64,000 nucleotides of DNA from Meghimatium bilineatum (taxonomy: Eukaryota; Mollusca; Gastropoda; Stylommatophora; Philomycidae), in NCBI GenBank assembly GCA_034231615.1, contig CM067309.1, forward strand, positions 24,011,965 to 24,075,964, read 5' to 3'. Each line of letters opens with the position of its first letter. Within the stretch, counting starts at the first letter, position 1. The notes under the pieces are model-generated. The model had not been told where the DNA came from, searched no databases, and was given only the letters and a program-made list of their open reading frames with translations. Below are positions 1 through 11,100 of the stretch, one piece after another. Made by a program: the position numbers and the translations under genes.

Positions 1-84
1 ATGCAAGGCGCATCGCCCAAGACAGAAGGTGGTTCAGTGAGTTCATTGGGAAGACAAGACTCTGGAGAAAATGCATCACATGAC
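1..84 (+). mobile_element. RTE-type LINE 3' end fragment, cut by the window edge
   Basis: The first 84 bases read as the C-terminus of a non-LTR retrotransposon ORF: IAQD, then FSEFIGKTRLW, then a stop at about 84. The same ending occurs at 4381-4548 and at about 10680-10838, so this is a repeated 3' end. The C-terminal tail follows the GRPRRRW-type segment typical of RTE/BovB-like LINEs. The rest of the element lies outside the window. The family call is inferred from the other copies. Confidence 0.7.
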
Positions 85-191
85 TTTACTTTTCCTGTGT
101 TACATTACCTGTCCATGAATAACGTGAACTATTGTTTGCGTACATGGTGGAGGGGAAATCTGAAAAAAGTGTAACGGCTGTTCACATGGAG

Positions 192-250
192 GAGGTTGGT
201 TTGACAAAAGTTGATGTCGACAATACTGTTTTTCTACACCAATAAAGTTG
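192..250 (+). repeat. Dispersed repeat, also at 60648-60705
   Basis: The block TTGACAAAAGTTGATGTC followed by a CAATACTGTTTTTCTACACC-like run recurs with few changes at 60648-60705. It is the same strand in both places. A looser inverted relative is visible near 3985-4040 (TTGTCAACAATT). The element class is unknown. Confidence 0.5.
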
Positions 251-270
251 TTGAATTTTGAAACATATTT

Positions 271-297
271 TCTATATATATATATATATATATATAT
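271..297. repeat. (TA)n microsatellite
   Basis: About 13 uninterrupted TA dinucleotides directly precede the 54-bp array. Confidence 0.9.
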
Positions 298-300
298 TTT

Positions 301-612
301 ATGGAGCCTCAATGCTGGAAAAGAGTGCCAGGTCAATGACATCCCAGTAGGTGTATGGAGCCTCAATACTGGAGAAGTGTGCCAGGTCAATGACATCCCA
401 GCAGGTGTATGGAGCCTCAATGCTAGAGAAACATGCTAGGTCAATGACATCCTAGTAGGTGTACGGAGCTTCAATGCTATAGAGCCATGTCAATGACATC
501 CTAATAGGTGTATGGAGCCTCAATTCTGGAGAAGAGTGCCATGTCAATGACATCCCAGTAGGTGTATGAAGCCTCAATGCTGGAGAACAGTGCCAGGTCA
601 ATGACATCATCA
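301..612. repeat. 54-bp minisatellite, about 6 copies
   Basis: Units begin ATGGAGCCTCAATGCTGG and contain CCAGGTCAATGACATCC. Copies start at 301, 355, 409, 463 (shortened), 513 and 567. Divergence is moderate and one copy has an internal deletion. Reading frames across it are open by chance because 54 is a multiple of three. I see no coding evidence. Confidence 0.9.
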
Positions 613-780
613 CTGTAGTAACATTTCTCTTTGTCGTTCCCTGTCTCTTCTCCCCTTGATCTTTCCAGTTGTTATTAAGCGCGCAAGCTGTGTTCTTCTC
701 AGCATATACTTCAGAAACTGTGACTGTCTGCCCCTTATGTTTTTATGATCTTATTACGCCAGCATAAATGAAAACAGAGT

Positions 781-1098
781 GAGGAATTAAGACATTAGAC
801 AAAGAACCGGTACCACTCCAATCTTTGAATATATTAAGAGACAACAGATAAAATGGTTTGCACACATCAACAGACTACCATCAGACACCATACCACAGCA
901 ATCTATGCTACAGAGATACAGTGAAGGCAGACCTAGAGGCCGACCAGGAAAATGATCGACTATCGCAATAAAAGAGGCGACAAACTCCACAATATACTCA
1001 GCACACACGTGGACCATCTCCAGAAACTCTTCTACCCCTGACGCTGGAAGGCAACAAAGAGTTTTGCAAATAGATATATAGATAGATAGATCAATAAG
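781..1098 (+). mobile_element. RTE LINE 3' end (family RTE-1) with GATA tail
   Basis: Translated pieces read IRQRTGTTPIFEYIKRQQ, KWFAHINRLPSD and GRPRGRPGK, then a degenerate C-terminus ending in DAGRQQRV. This is the nucleic-acid-binding-like tail of an RTE-type LINE ORF. The element ends in a short tail containing TAGATAGATAGAT. The same 3' end, running into the same tetranucleotide, occurs at 6560 (minus), 12870 (plus) and 49975 (minus). The ORF is broken by stops. The 5' part is missing, which is usual for LINE copies. Confidence 0.85.
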
Positions 1099-1368
1099 AA
1101 CATTTGCATTAGTTTTCTTAGCAGCCAAAACATTTGCATTAGTTTTCTTAGCAGCCAAAACATTTGCATTAGTTTTCTTAGCAGCCAAAACATTTGCATT
1201 AGTTTTCTTAGCAGCCAAAACATTTGCATTAGTTTTCTTAGCAGCCAAAACATTTGCATTAGTTTTCTTAGCAGCCAAAACATTTGCATTAGTTTTCTTA
1301 GCAGCCAAAACATTTGCATTAGTTTTCTTAGCAGCCAAAACATTTGCATTAGTTTTCTTAGCAGCCAA
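1099..1368. repeat. 30-bp minisatellite, 9 identical copies inside a LINE ORF
   Basis: Nine perfect copies of a 30-bp unit containing TTTTCTTAGCAGCC. On the minus strand each unit encodes LAAKKTNANV in the same frame as the adjacent LINE ORF (LEATKMLYLRRMMKIQ). In the well-preserved copy at 31.6-33.0 kb the equivalent segment is [14 protein letters not shown]. The unit is therefore an amplified piece of LINE coding sequence, and because it is 30 bp the frame is kept. Perfect identity suggests recent expansion. Confidence 0.93.
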
Positions 1369-2600
1369 TTGTATTTTCATCATTCTTCTCAGATATAACA
1401 TCTTTGTAGCCTCCAGTTCGTTTTGAATTTGTTTGTTTACGTGTCCATGCTTCACATCCATAAAAAAGAATTGGTTCGATGTAACATATCAGCACTCGAA
1501 TTCGGGTTATCATTCCGTTGCACAAAATGGTTCTCATTTTTTGGAATGCTGATTTGACTTGTGCTATTCGGCTCTTTATCTCACTTGAGCATCTACTTTC
1601 TGATGTTAACACGGTGCCAAGATGATTCACCATTTCAACTTGTGGTGTGTGTCATTAATCATTGTTGCATCTTGGTGGTGTATGTCTCTTAGATACAACC
1701 ATTATTGTTGTTTTCTTCTTGTTTAAACTGAGGCCTCTGTTTTCACTTTTTCACTACTTTATCCAACAGGGCTTGTAGTTCTTGTTCGCTTCCTGCGATC
1801 AGTAGAGTGTGGTCAGCATATGTCAAGTTATTTATATTGCATCTTCCCACGGTTATTCCTAGCATATCTTCTATATTTCGTATACAGTATTCTGTTTTCA
1901 GGGAGAAAAGTCAATTGACATTACAAAACCTTGCCTGAAACCTATTTCTATCTTTTGAAATCTTCCTAGTGTGTTGTTAACTCTCATCGCAGCCTTTCGT
2001 TTCGAATACATATTTCTTACTATTCTTAGATCTTTCCCATCCACGTTAAGATTTTCTGAGTTTTAAAATCTCTGAATGTTTCACCATGTCAAATGCTTTG
2101 CTGTAATCTATGAAACACATATAATGGTCTTGTTGTACTTATATGGTCCTCTCCATTAACGTTCTTACTATATAGACTCATATAGGACATTTCTTGTGCT
2201 TTTTCCTTCTACGAATCCGCATTGTTCGCCTGTCATCTCTAGTTTTATTTTTCCTCTAATACGCCTCATTATTATGCGCAGTAGAATCTTGGTAATCTGA
2301 CTCATAAATCTTATTGTTATGTGGTCTTCGCAATCTACTGCACCAGGTTTCTTTAATAGGGCTATGAAAATTGATTGCAGTAAATCTGATGAAATATAGC
2401 CACTGTTGTAGATGTTATTTAACATTTTGGTGATATCTTCAATGCCATAATCTCTCAGATCTTCTGACTCTTCTTGCGTAATCTTATCCGGACCTGATAA
2501 TTTGTTGTTTTTCAAGTGTTGTATAACGGACATTAAAAAAAATAGACAGATCAGAACCTCGTAAAGACTTAATACGAGATTATGTCTAGCATAATGAGAG
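1369..2600 (-). mobile_element. Degenerate RTE LINE, reverse transcriptase region
   Basis: Reading the minus strand from 2600 down, I see [50 protein letters not shown] and [13 protein letters not shown], then frameshifted RT. Around 1633-1370 come LGTVLTSESRCSSEIKSRI, YGCEAWT and LEATKM. The order matches the N-terminal RT half followed by the C-terminal YGCEAW segment of RTE-clade LINEs. Many stops and frameshifts make it a dead copy. It has no endonuclease domain (5' truncated), and its 3' part stops at the 30-bp array, against the GATA tail of the plus-strand LINE. Confidence 0.88.
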
Positions 2601-4380
2601 TTTTTCAACTACATTGACAGACTTGAAATGACGTCACAAACAGAACTTTTCTTTGGGCATTCTAACACTATTTATTCTTGCGCTGAAGTGTAGTTATAGC
2701 TAAGTGGATTTCTGCAACCAAGAACAGTTGTTTTTCTGCCCTGTATAGCAATAACACAAATGTCAAGGGTGAAGATGAAGTACCCGACTTCCCACATGTG
2801 GATGCATTTCGACATCGTCACCCCCACATGCAAGTACTCAGAAGTACTGGTCTAACCAACTCGCTCTAATGTAGTGTTTTGAGTGTATAAATAGTGAATA
2901 CAATTGTTGATTTAATTTAAATGAGAAAATTATACATAATTTGTTATTCGATCTTAAATATGTGTATATTAGCACGTTCATGAAGTTATTACAGTATTCT
3001 AAAATAATGTACACATTGCTATAGAAACCGCGCGCCAATAAGAAGATAGTATATTGAGGGGTCAAAGAGCAGACGGTACTTTTAGTAGTTTTGAATTTTC
3101 TGTTGGTTCCTTGCTCCAAATTTCCATTTTTCTCATTTCCGTTTCAGTGTATCTAAGTAAATTGGTTTTATTTTCAGAACGAGTCCAGCACGAGCCGGAT
3201 CATGTGACCCGTAGCTTGAATTGTGATGCCACATTCAAATGCAAGCATTTGTATCGTGATTACACTTTATCGAGTGTTACCTTTAGCGAGATCCTTACCG
3301 CAGCTCTATAGCATTGATAAATAATTTCATATGTTACCATAATCTTTATTAACGTGATATTCTGCTGATTGAGAGTAGAGTTTTCATTGATAAAGTTTAT
3401 TATACAAATAATATGTTACTGTACGTAACTATTGCTCAAAATATTTGCTCTCGTGTTTCCATGAAATGTTACTATAAATACATTTGGAAATCACATGATC
3501 AGCACGTCATATAGATAAAGCTAGAGTTGTCCATACATTACGTCAGCAATTTATTTTTAAATTTCATCCACGTCCCTCCCACATATCAATATTTATTCAA
3601 GAATTCAGCATCCCCCCCCCCCCCCCACGCGGCGTAGCTTTATTATGTCAAAAAAGAAAAACCACAACCTACCGAGGATCACAGATATGTTCTCCTCAAG
3701 GTAAAAAAAAAAGGGGGGGGGGGCTTATCAACACAAATATCCATACAGATTATTTATTTGACTCTTTACCCGCGATTTGACGAAGTTCTTAGTACTACAA
3801 GCCATGTTAGTATTTCCATGGGGGAGGGAGGGGTGTGAAGGAATCCCTAAAACGTCATTACAGAGTGTGAAAAAAAATCACATTTTCCTATTTTTAGAAA
3901 CTAATTTCACACAATTTAATTGTTGTAGAAGAAACAGTTTTGGTGATGTCACTGTTAGATGAACCCTCCACCATATCCATCTTGTCAACAATTTGCATTG
4001 ACCTTTTTTAAACCTCCTCCCCCCTAATTGTTGACAAAATTTATGGAAAACATATACAATATACGATGTCTGGTGTACGAGTAAATTTGAAACAGACTAC
4101 GATTAAATAAAAAGATTGTTGTGGGCACATACGTAAATGCGTTATTAGGTGCGCTCAATGTTAGTTTCTCTTGGGAGCTGACGCTGTGTAGTAACTAGTT
4201 CGCTCGCCCGAAGGGCAGGTTTAAGTTAACGCGTCACTTCTCTGTTGAAGGAGCAAAGAATATTCTCCAAGAAAAAATGTCTTTGTGTCTGGATGTTACA
4301 CAAGGTAACACTCTGTAGGAACATTTCAACCACAAGCGTAAGTCGATTATATTTCGATTATATCATGTATATGATTATTA
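2601..4380. other. No gene seen; AT-rich spacer with dispersed repeat pieces
   Basis: No conserved coding frame was found. The stretch holds a poly-C run near 3612-3626 and poly-G near 3713-3723. A block at about 3783-3830 (TTAGTACTACAAGCCATG, then a G-rich run) has a relative at 42848-42893. Small frames at 3054-3311 and 3777-3962 have no recognisable domain and are probably chance. Confidence 0.6.
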
Positions 4381-4548
4381 ATAGCTACATACGAGGAGAA
4401 AGGACAGTCCAAGAAGACGATGGGCTGATGACATTAAAGATTACATGAATAAATCGCTAGAAAATGCAAGCCGCATCGCCGTAGCCAGATCGGGGTTCAG
4501 AGAGTTCATTGGGAAGACAAAGTTCTGGAAGGAATACGTCAAATGAAA
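4381..4548 (+). mobile_element. RTE LINE 3' end fragment (same family as 1-84)
   Basis: Translates as a GERTVQEDDGLMT-like stretch, with a shift from GRPRRRWADDIKDYMN-type sequence, then SLENASRIAVARSGF and REFIGKTKFWKEYVK with a stop near 4546. It is the third clear copy of this C-terminus in the window. Only about 170 bp of the LINE is present. Confidence 0.75.
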
Positions 4549-4719
4549 ACATGTGAAAACACATGATAACCAGATACTAAAAATGATAAAATACACAGAA
4601 CCGACGCCTCCACAAAAATGTCTTTATCAAGACCAAACACATGACACATGGGACAAAAATATCAAAGAAGTCATACTAATGGCAGAGTTTTAAACATTGA
4701 ATTCCGGGAGAATTTAAAT

Positions 4720-5830
4720 ATTGTACAAGAGCAAAAAATACAGTTTTTCAATAATTAAACAATAAACAGTTGAATCAGAACCAAATAAAACAGTTTTACA
4801 GGAATCAAACAATAACAAATTCTACAAGAACCAAATAAAAACAATTGTACACGAACCAAATAAATACAATTGTACAAGAACCAAATAAAAACAATTGTAC
4901 AAGAACCAAATAAAAAACAATTGTACAAAACGAAAAATAATAATTGTACAAGAACCAAATAAAAAACAATTGTACAAGAACGAAAAAAATAATTGTACAA
5001 GAATCACACAACAAACAATTCTACAAGAACCAAATAAATACAATTGTACAAGAACCAAATAAATACAATTGTACACGAACTAAATAAATACAATTGTACA
5101 AGAACCAAATAAAAACAATTGGACAAGAACCAAATAAAAACAATTGTACACGAACCAAATAAATACAATTGTACACGAACCAAATAAATACAATTGTACA
5201 AGAACCAAATAAAAACAATTGGACAAGAACCAAATAAAAACAATTGTACATGAACCAAATACAAAAAAATTGTACAAGAACCAAATACAGAACAATTGTA
5301 CAAGAACCAAATAAATACAATTGTACAAGAATCAAACAATTAACAATTGTACAAGAACCACATAAAAAACAATGGTACAAGAACCAAATAAAAAACAATT
5401 GTACAAGAACCAAATACAGAACAATTGTACAAGAACCAAATAAAAAACAATTGTACAAGAACCAAATGCAAAACAATTGTACAAGAATCAAACAATAAAT
5501 AACTGTAGAAGAACCGAACAGTAAACAATTCTACAAGAACCAAACAATACAGAATTGTACAAGAATCAAACAATAAAGAATCGTACAAGAACCAAATAGA
5601 AAACAATTGTACAAGAATCAAACAATAAACATTTGCACAAGAACCAAATAAAAAACAATTGTACAAGAATCAAACAATAAACAATTGTACAAGAAGTAAA
5701 CAATAATTAGTTGTACATAAATCAAATAATAAATAATTACACAAGAATGAAACAATAAACATTTGCATAAGAATAAAATAACAAACAATTGTACAAGAAC
5801 CAAATAATAAACAGTTGTACATAGAGCAAA
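4720..5830. repeat. 25-bp minisatellite, about 43 copies
   Basis: Units centre on ACAATTGTACAAGAACCAAA. Each contains the self-complementary ACAATTGT and TTGTACAA. The period is about 25-26 bp with variants (TACACGAACC, GGACAAGAACC, AAGAATCAAACA). Divergence increases toward both ends, so the centre is younger. Frames of 60-156 codons on both strands are products of periodicity and have no domain. An isolated relative unit lies at about 6476-6500. Confidence 0.95.
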
Positions 5831-6190
5831 CATGTTTATTATACAATCTTTATCAAATTTATGTTATATGATGGAGCAGTATATGAAACAAACAGTTCAC
5901 AAACACATGTATATATCACAGAATGACATTGCATCAAATGGTGTGAGCCCATGAACTGCTGTATCAGAAACCGACCATCCAACCAAAAAGAATCAAATAT
6001 TTATAATAAACGGTAATATGTTCGCATACCAACAGTAGGTAGGTAATTGTTTTTGCTTCTCTTTTGGAGAGGCGTGCCCCATTCAACCAGCGGACACAGT
6101 CCAATTAGGTTATATCAGGACACACTAGAATAAAATATTAAATGTAAGAAAGACCCCGTATATCTTATGAAGTTAGAGAATCATTCCAAC
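5831..6190. other. Spacer with no gene seen
   Basis: No coding signal. A block near 6090-6130 (GGTTATATCAGGACAC, then an AATATTA run) has a relative at 11263-11305 (GGTTATATCAAGGCTTC), pointing to another dispersed repeat. The segment is bounded by similar sequence at about 5803-5850 and 6476-6520 (ACATGTTTATTA in both). Confidence 0.5.
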
Positions 6191-6194
6191 CCCA

Positions 6195-6460
6195 GGTTCG
6201 GTTTTTATTTGTGCTTAGTGCCTACCTATACATTTTGTGGTTAAGTGATTTAAATATTATATCAATAAATAATAAATAATTAATTGAAACTTTCATATTT
6301 TAGGGTGGGGGTTAGAGTTAGTTAGGTTTTACATAAATAATCCTAAACCTAACCCTAAATATAATTATATGTAAATTAATAAATGATAAATATAAACTTA
6401 TAAATATAAGCAAGGGAGATAACCACCCAGGTAGGCACTAATTGGCGCAAAGAGGGTTGT
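6195..6460. mobile_element. Foldback/MITE-like element
   Basis: TAGTGCCTACCT at 6216-6227 is a perfect inverted match to AGGTAGGCACTA at 6429-6440. The sequence between folds back further: the GGTTAGAGTTAGTTAGG side pairs with CCTAAACCTAACCC around 6310-6359, and AT-rich arms lie in between. This is the layout of a non-autonomous foldback DNA element of about 250 bp. No transposase is present and I could not fix a target duplication. Confidence 0.6.
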
Positions 6461-6559
6461 ACCGCGATCATAAGTACCAAATAAACAATTGTACATAAAA
6501 CGACATGTTTATTAAACTTTTTTCTCCAACGAGTGTTATAATATGAAACACATTATTCT

Positions 6560-6996
6560 ACTATCTTTCCATCTATCTATTCGCTAAACCCTTTGTTGTC
6601 TTTCAGCGTCAGTGGTAGAAGAGTTTTCTGGAGATGCCCCTCGTGTATGCTGAATATGTTGTGAAATTTGTGTCGCTTCTTTTATTTCGCTAGTCCATCG
6701 TTTCCGTGGTCGGCCTCTAGGTCTGCCTTCATTGTATCTGTGTGGCATAACTTTCTGTTTTATGCTGTCTGATGGTAGTTTGCTGATGTGTGCAAACCAT
6801 TTGATCTGTTGTCTCTTAATATATTCCAAGATTGGAGTGGTACCGATTCTTTGTCTAATGTCCACCTTCCAACTCTGTCCCTTAGCGATATTCCTAGAAT
6901 TCTGCGTAAGCATGCCATTTCAGCAGTCTCAAGATTACGTTTGTCTTGTGCTGTCGTTGTCCATGTTTTGCTTTGGTAGCACAGTGTTAGCATAAT
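6560..6996 (-). mobile_element. RTE-1 LINE, 3' segment of a nested-insertion host
   Basis: The minus strand reads LTLCYQSKTWTTTAQDKRNL, ETAEMACLRRILGISLRDRV, IGTTPILEYIKRQQIKWFAH, GRPRGRPRKRWTSEIKEA and DAERQQRV, then a short GATA-rich tail at 6560-6590. The ORF is nearly continuous here. Its upstream part is displaced to 9026-9903, because another LINE inserted at 6996 with the duplicated target GTTAGCATAAT. It matches the copies at 781-1098 and 49973-50680. Confidence 0.9.
6986..6996. repeat. Target site duplication GTTAGCATAAT (left copy)
   Basis: An 11-bp direct repeat identical to 9026-9036, flanking the RTE LINE at 6997-9025. Removing the insert and one copy restores the older LINE reading VIMLTLCYQSKTW, which matches the uninterrupted copy near 50.35 kb (TIIIPSLCYQCQTW). 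Confidence 0.9.
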
Positions 6997-9025
6997 CATC
7001 ATCATCAAGTACCATCTCCGCAACGAAGGTTGGCTGCAACGTATCTCCAACATCTCCTGTCTCTTGGTGGTACACTCTGCTAGACTGTAACCTGTCCATC
7101 GTGTGATGTTACTCTCCCACTTGTATCTCTGTCTACCTCTTGCTCGCTTCCCTTTGACTTTACCCTGAGGTAAGGTCTTCAATAGGGTGTCATGTCTTTT
7201 AATGTGTCCAAAGTATTTTATTTGCCTGATCTTTATTTCTCTTAGTAGTTCTTTCTTCATATTAAGTGTCTTTAGCACCTCTTTATTTGTTTTCTTCTCT
7301 TTCCATGATGTTCTCCCTATTCTTCTATATACCCACATCTCAAAGGCATCAATTTTGTCTTCTAGTTGTTTATTTAGTGTCCATGTTTCTGAGCCATACA
7401 TTAATATGGAATAGATGTAGCATTTTATAATTCTCATTTTTAACTTGTTTGTAAATTGTTTAGATATTAATAATTTCCTCATGTCATTGAAGGTACTTTT
7501 AGCCATTCCTATTCTCCTTTTAACTTCTGTTTCACATCTGCCATCATTAGTGACTATGTGTCCAAGATATTGATACTGTTTTACTTGTTGTAGTTTCTAT
7601 CCCTGTATGTTTATGTTTACCTCCTGTTCTTCTGTGTCTTTGCTGATTATCATGGTTTTTGTTTTTTGAATGTTTATATCCAGCCCATATTCATTACTTG
7701 ATTTATTGACTTGATCTATTAGTCTTTGTAGTTCATGTTCATTTTCTGCCAAAAGAACAGTGTCATCTGCATATCTAATGTTGTTTATTATTTTCCCATT
7801 GATCTTGAGTCCTGGTATTTCTTCTATATTTTTAAAGATATTCTCTGTGTAGATATTAAATAAGCTTGGTGATAAAATGCATCCTTGTCTTACCCCTCTT
7901 CCTATTTCTATGTATGGAGAGTAGCTGTTTTCACACCTTATTGATGCAGTTTGTTACCCAATATATATTTCTAATCAGCCTGATGTCTTTTCCATCTATG
8001 TCTATTTCTTAAAGACATTTGATTAATTTGTCATGTTGGACTCTGTCAAAGGCCTTGCTGTAATGAAGCAAATATAGATACTTTTATGGACTTCTATATA
8101 TTTATCTATACTAGCCGGATACTCAGTATAGCTTCTCTCGTTCCTTTGTTTTTCCTAAAACCGAATTGTTCTTCACCGACCTCCATGTCTATCTTGTTCT
8201 TAATTCTTTCATGTATTATCTTGAGAAGTATTTTAGTTAGATGGATTCATTAGACTTATTGTTCTATATTCTGTAAAGTCCACAGCCCTGGGCTTCTTAG
8301 GTAGTGGTATGAATATTGATGGTGTTAGGTCTTTAGGTATATGGCCTGTTTCGTATATGTCATTGCAAATTTCTGTGATAGTATCTACACCAAATTCATT
8401 TAGAGTTCTTATTATGTCTGCTGTTATTTTGTCAGAGCCTGCAGCTTTTCCACATTTTATTGAATTTATTGCATGTTCTACTTCTGATTTCAGTATTGCT
8501 GGTCCATCATTGTTGTATATTGTTGGTTTTTTGTTCCGTTGGTCGTCAAACAGTTCTGTTACATAATCTGCCCATCTTGTAAGTGCTTCTGTTTTATAAA
8601 ATATTATTTTACCATTTTTACCTTTAATTCAGCCACCCTCACTTATAGGATTTTTCTTATTTGTGATCAGCCTTATCTCCTTATGCATTAATTTTGTCTT
8701 CTGTTGTATGGACATCTCCTCTATTTCACTGCATTTTGTTTCTAGCCATTGTTTTTTCGCTGTTCTGCACATTTTACTTGTCTATAATTGAGTATTTTGG
8801 CGTATTTTTAGCTTTCTTTCTTTCTGTCATTTTCTCTAATATTTCATCTGTCATCCATGTTTGTTTGTTCTTGGTATTTCTTGTTGGTAAATTTTCACTT
8901 GATGTTTGAATACTTTTCTTTAGGCTGTCCCATTATTGTCTATTTTCTCTTCTAGATTTTCCCTTCTGTATTGTTTCATGCACTCTATCATTAGATGTTC
9001 ATATCTATTCTTTACATCTACAAGG
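6997..9025 (-). mobile_element. RTE LINE (family RTE-2), 5' truncated, inserted in RTE-1
   Basis: About 2.03 kb on the minus strand. From 9025 down: the linker TWMTDEILEKMTERKKAKNT, an N-terminal RT segment with stops, [34 protein letters not shown] with the YADD catalytic motif near 7760-7771, YGSETWTLNKQ, MWVYRRIGRTSWKEKKTNK, KIRQIKYFGHIKRHDTLLKT and GKRARGRQRYKWESNI. It ends SLRRWYL and runs straight into a (GAT)n tail at 6997-7008. The RT is interrupted by several stops. No endonuclease domain is present. The 11-bp target duplication shows LINE-type insertion. Confidence 0.92.
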
Positions 9026-9903
9026 GTTAGCATAATAACCCTTTACAATAGTGTTATTTTGGTGTTTAAATCTACATTTTTGTTTCTGAAGATGTGTGTC
9101 ATTTTCCCTAGGGTTTAGTATGCTTTACTATACCTATTATGTATTTCTTTGCTGCTTTTGCTGTCTGTTTTATATTGTTTCCTAGGTATATGAATTATGT
9201 CACTTGTTTGGCATGTTTGATGTAATCTGTCTATCTGTCTTTATAGTTGCTTTTCTGATGATGCTGCAATTGTTTGGTCGTCTGCAAATAGGAATTCCTT
9301 TAAGTTATCCTTCGGATTGTTTTCTTCCGTTGTCTTTGCTACTTTGCAAATGGGATCTATGAGTGTTATGAACAATTGGGGGGGGGGGATAGTACACATG
9401 CCTGTCTCATTACCGAGTGAATTTGGAAATTATCGGATGCTCGTTCTCACTGCGCATTGACTATTAGCGTGTATGCTCATATGCTCTGACATAGCCTTAT
9501 CTGATCTTGGGGAACTCCATATGTCTGTAGTGGTATCCATTATATTGGTCTATCAATTTTGTGGAAAAAACTTTCTCTTGGGTCCCACGAAAGCCACACA
9601 TAAATCTTGGTTATGTTCTTTTTCTCTTTCTGAAAGTTGTTTGAGGGTGAAAATTGCATTTGTGCAGTTTCTATTTTTTCCGAAAGCCCAACTGTGTGTT
9701 GTTGAGCTGTGGTTATATATATGCGCATATCCTTATCTCTAATATCTTGCGAAATATTTTTCCTATGTGGCTCAATAGTGATACCTAATGCAGTCCCTCT
9801 TACTGCAATTTTTCTTCCAGATGGGAACAATCACCGCTGTATTACACTCTTGCGGTGTCTTTTGTGTCTTATCTATCACATTGAACAATCTGTGTAACCA
9901 ATT
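9026..9903 (-). mobile_element. RTE-1 LINE, middle segment (reverse transcriptase)
   Basis: The minus strand from 9903 reads NWLHRLFNVIDKTQKTPQE, NTAVIVPIWKKNCSKRDC, FGKNRNCTNAIFTLKQL and RFMCGFRG, then a poly-C frameshift near 9380. It continues KEFLFADDQTIAASSEKQL (the YADD box, here FADD), KMTHIFRNKNVDLNTKITLL and VIML. It continues in order into 6560-6996 once the RTE-2 insert is removed. Multiple stops make it inactive. Confidence 0.88.
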
Positions 9904-10838
9904 TATACATATCACTGAGGTAAAGAGTGGAGTAAGGCAGGGATGCACACTCTCCCTGTACCTGTTCAACATCTATGCAGAAAGTATAATGATGAACGTG
10001 AGAGAAGACATACACAACGCTGACTACCACGCTTTAAACATAGGTGGATTCCTAATCCCGGAACTACGCTACGCAGACGACACAGTACTTCTTTCAAATG
10101 ATATAAAGGGATTGGAACAACTAATCAAGAACACAAAGAAATATAGCGAAGCACAAAATTTGTATTTAAACACGCAGAAAAAAATAATGTCAACAGATAT
10201 AACACAACAACCAAAAATCAGAATAGACAATACCGAGATAGAATGTGTGGATAAATTTGAATACCTAGGAGCAAACATCAACGGTGCAGGAGACTGCATG
10301 GCAGAAATAAGGAAGAGATTGGCAATGGCATATTGCAAAATAACACGGCTGAAAAACATATGGAAAAACAACAAAATAGAAACGAAAGTGCTAATGTTAC
10401 GAACTTTTATTTTTCCGGTTGCAACATACAGGTTTTGAAACATGGACCCTAAGTAAAACAGCGGCAAAGAAGATCAGCGCCTTTAGAGCTGAAATGCTAC
10501 AGGAAGATACTTAGAATATCATGGAAGGATAAAATCAGAAACTCAGATATTATAAACACATTGAATATTCCAGAGTGTTGGTTACTAAACACAATAACAA
10601 AAAGAAAACTACGCCTGTTTGGTCATATAAAGAGACACACCTGTTTAGAGAGACAAATAATGGAGGGAAGAGTTCCTGGGAGAGGAGAAAGGGCAGACCA
10701 AGAAGACGATGGACAGACGAAATTAACGATAACATGAATACATCGCTAGAAAATGCAAGCCACATTGCCCAAGACAGAGAGAGAGGTTCAGAGAGTTCAT
10801 TGGGAAGACAGCGTTCTGGAAGGAATACGTCACATGAC
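9904..10838 (+). mobile_element. RTE LINE (third family), 5' truncated, inserted in RTE-1
   Basis: On the plus strand: [39 protein letters not shown] (YADD intact), KFEYLGANINGAGDCMAEI and KRLAMAYCKITRLKNIW, then FPVATYRF with a frameshift near 10430 in place of YGFETW. After that come frameshifted C-terminal parts and SLENASHIAQDRERGS-type sequence, ending at the stop in CACATGAC. Flanks CTGTGTAACCAATTT (9889) and CTGTTAGCCATTTT (10839) look like a diverged target duplication. The flanking minus-strand RTE-1 protein resumes on both sides. Confidence 0.85.
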
Positions 10839-11100
10839 ACTGTTAGCCATTTTATTATTTCTATATGCATGCCGTCTATTCCTGGTGCTTTGTTATTTGT
10901 TTAACTGTGTCTTCAATTTCAGATTGCAGTATGTATGGTTCTAAGTCGTCGTCTATTGTATTTATTGTTGTAATCATTTCTCCTTCTAAGTTTAACAGTG
11001 GATTGAAGTAATTTTTCCATCTTTCCATGATTTCTTGCGACTATTTTTAGCGTGTTTCCGTGTTCATCGTTGATTATTTCTGTTGGTTCATTATTCTACT
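10839..11100 (-). mobile_element. RTE-1 LINE, 5'-most preserved segment
   Basis: The minus strand reads a stop-interrupted linker (NEPTEIINDEHGNTLK, HGKMEKLLQ) followed by NNKAPGIDGMHIEIIKWL. This is the start of the RT domain (GPDG-type motif) and should directly precede LHRLFNV, which lies at 9903. The plus-strand LINE at 9904-10838 separates the two. Confidence 0.8.

Noticed and set aside
6300-6360. Interstitial telomere repeat
   Set aside because: Only two or three irregular TTAGGG-like units inside a foldback element. No array.
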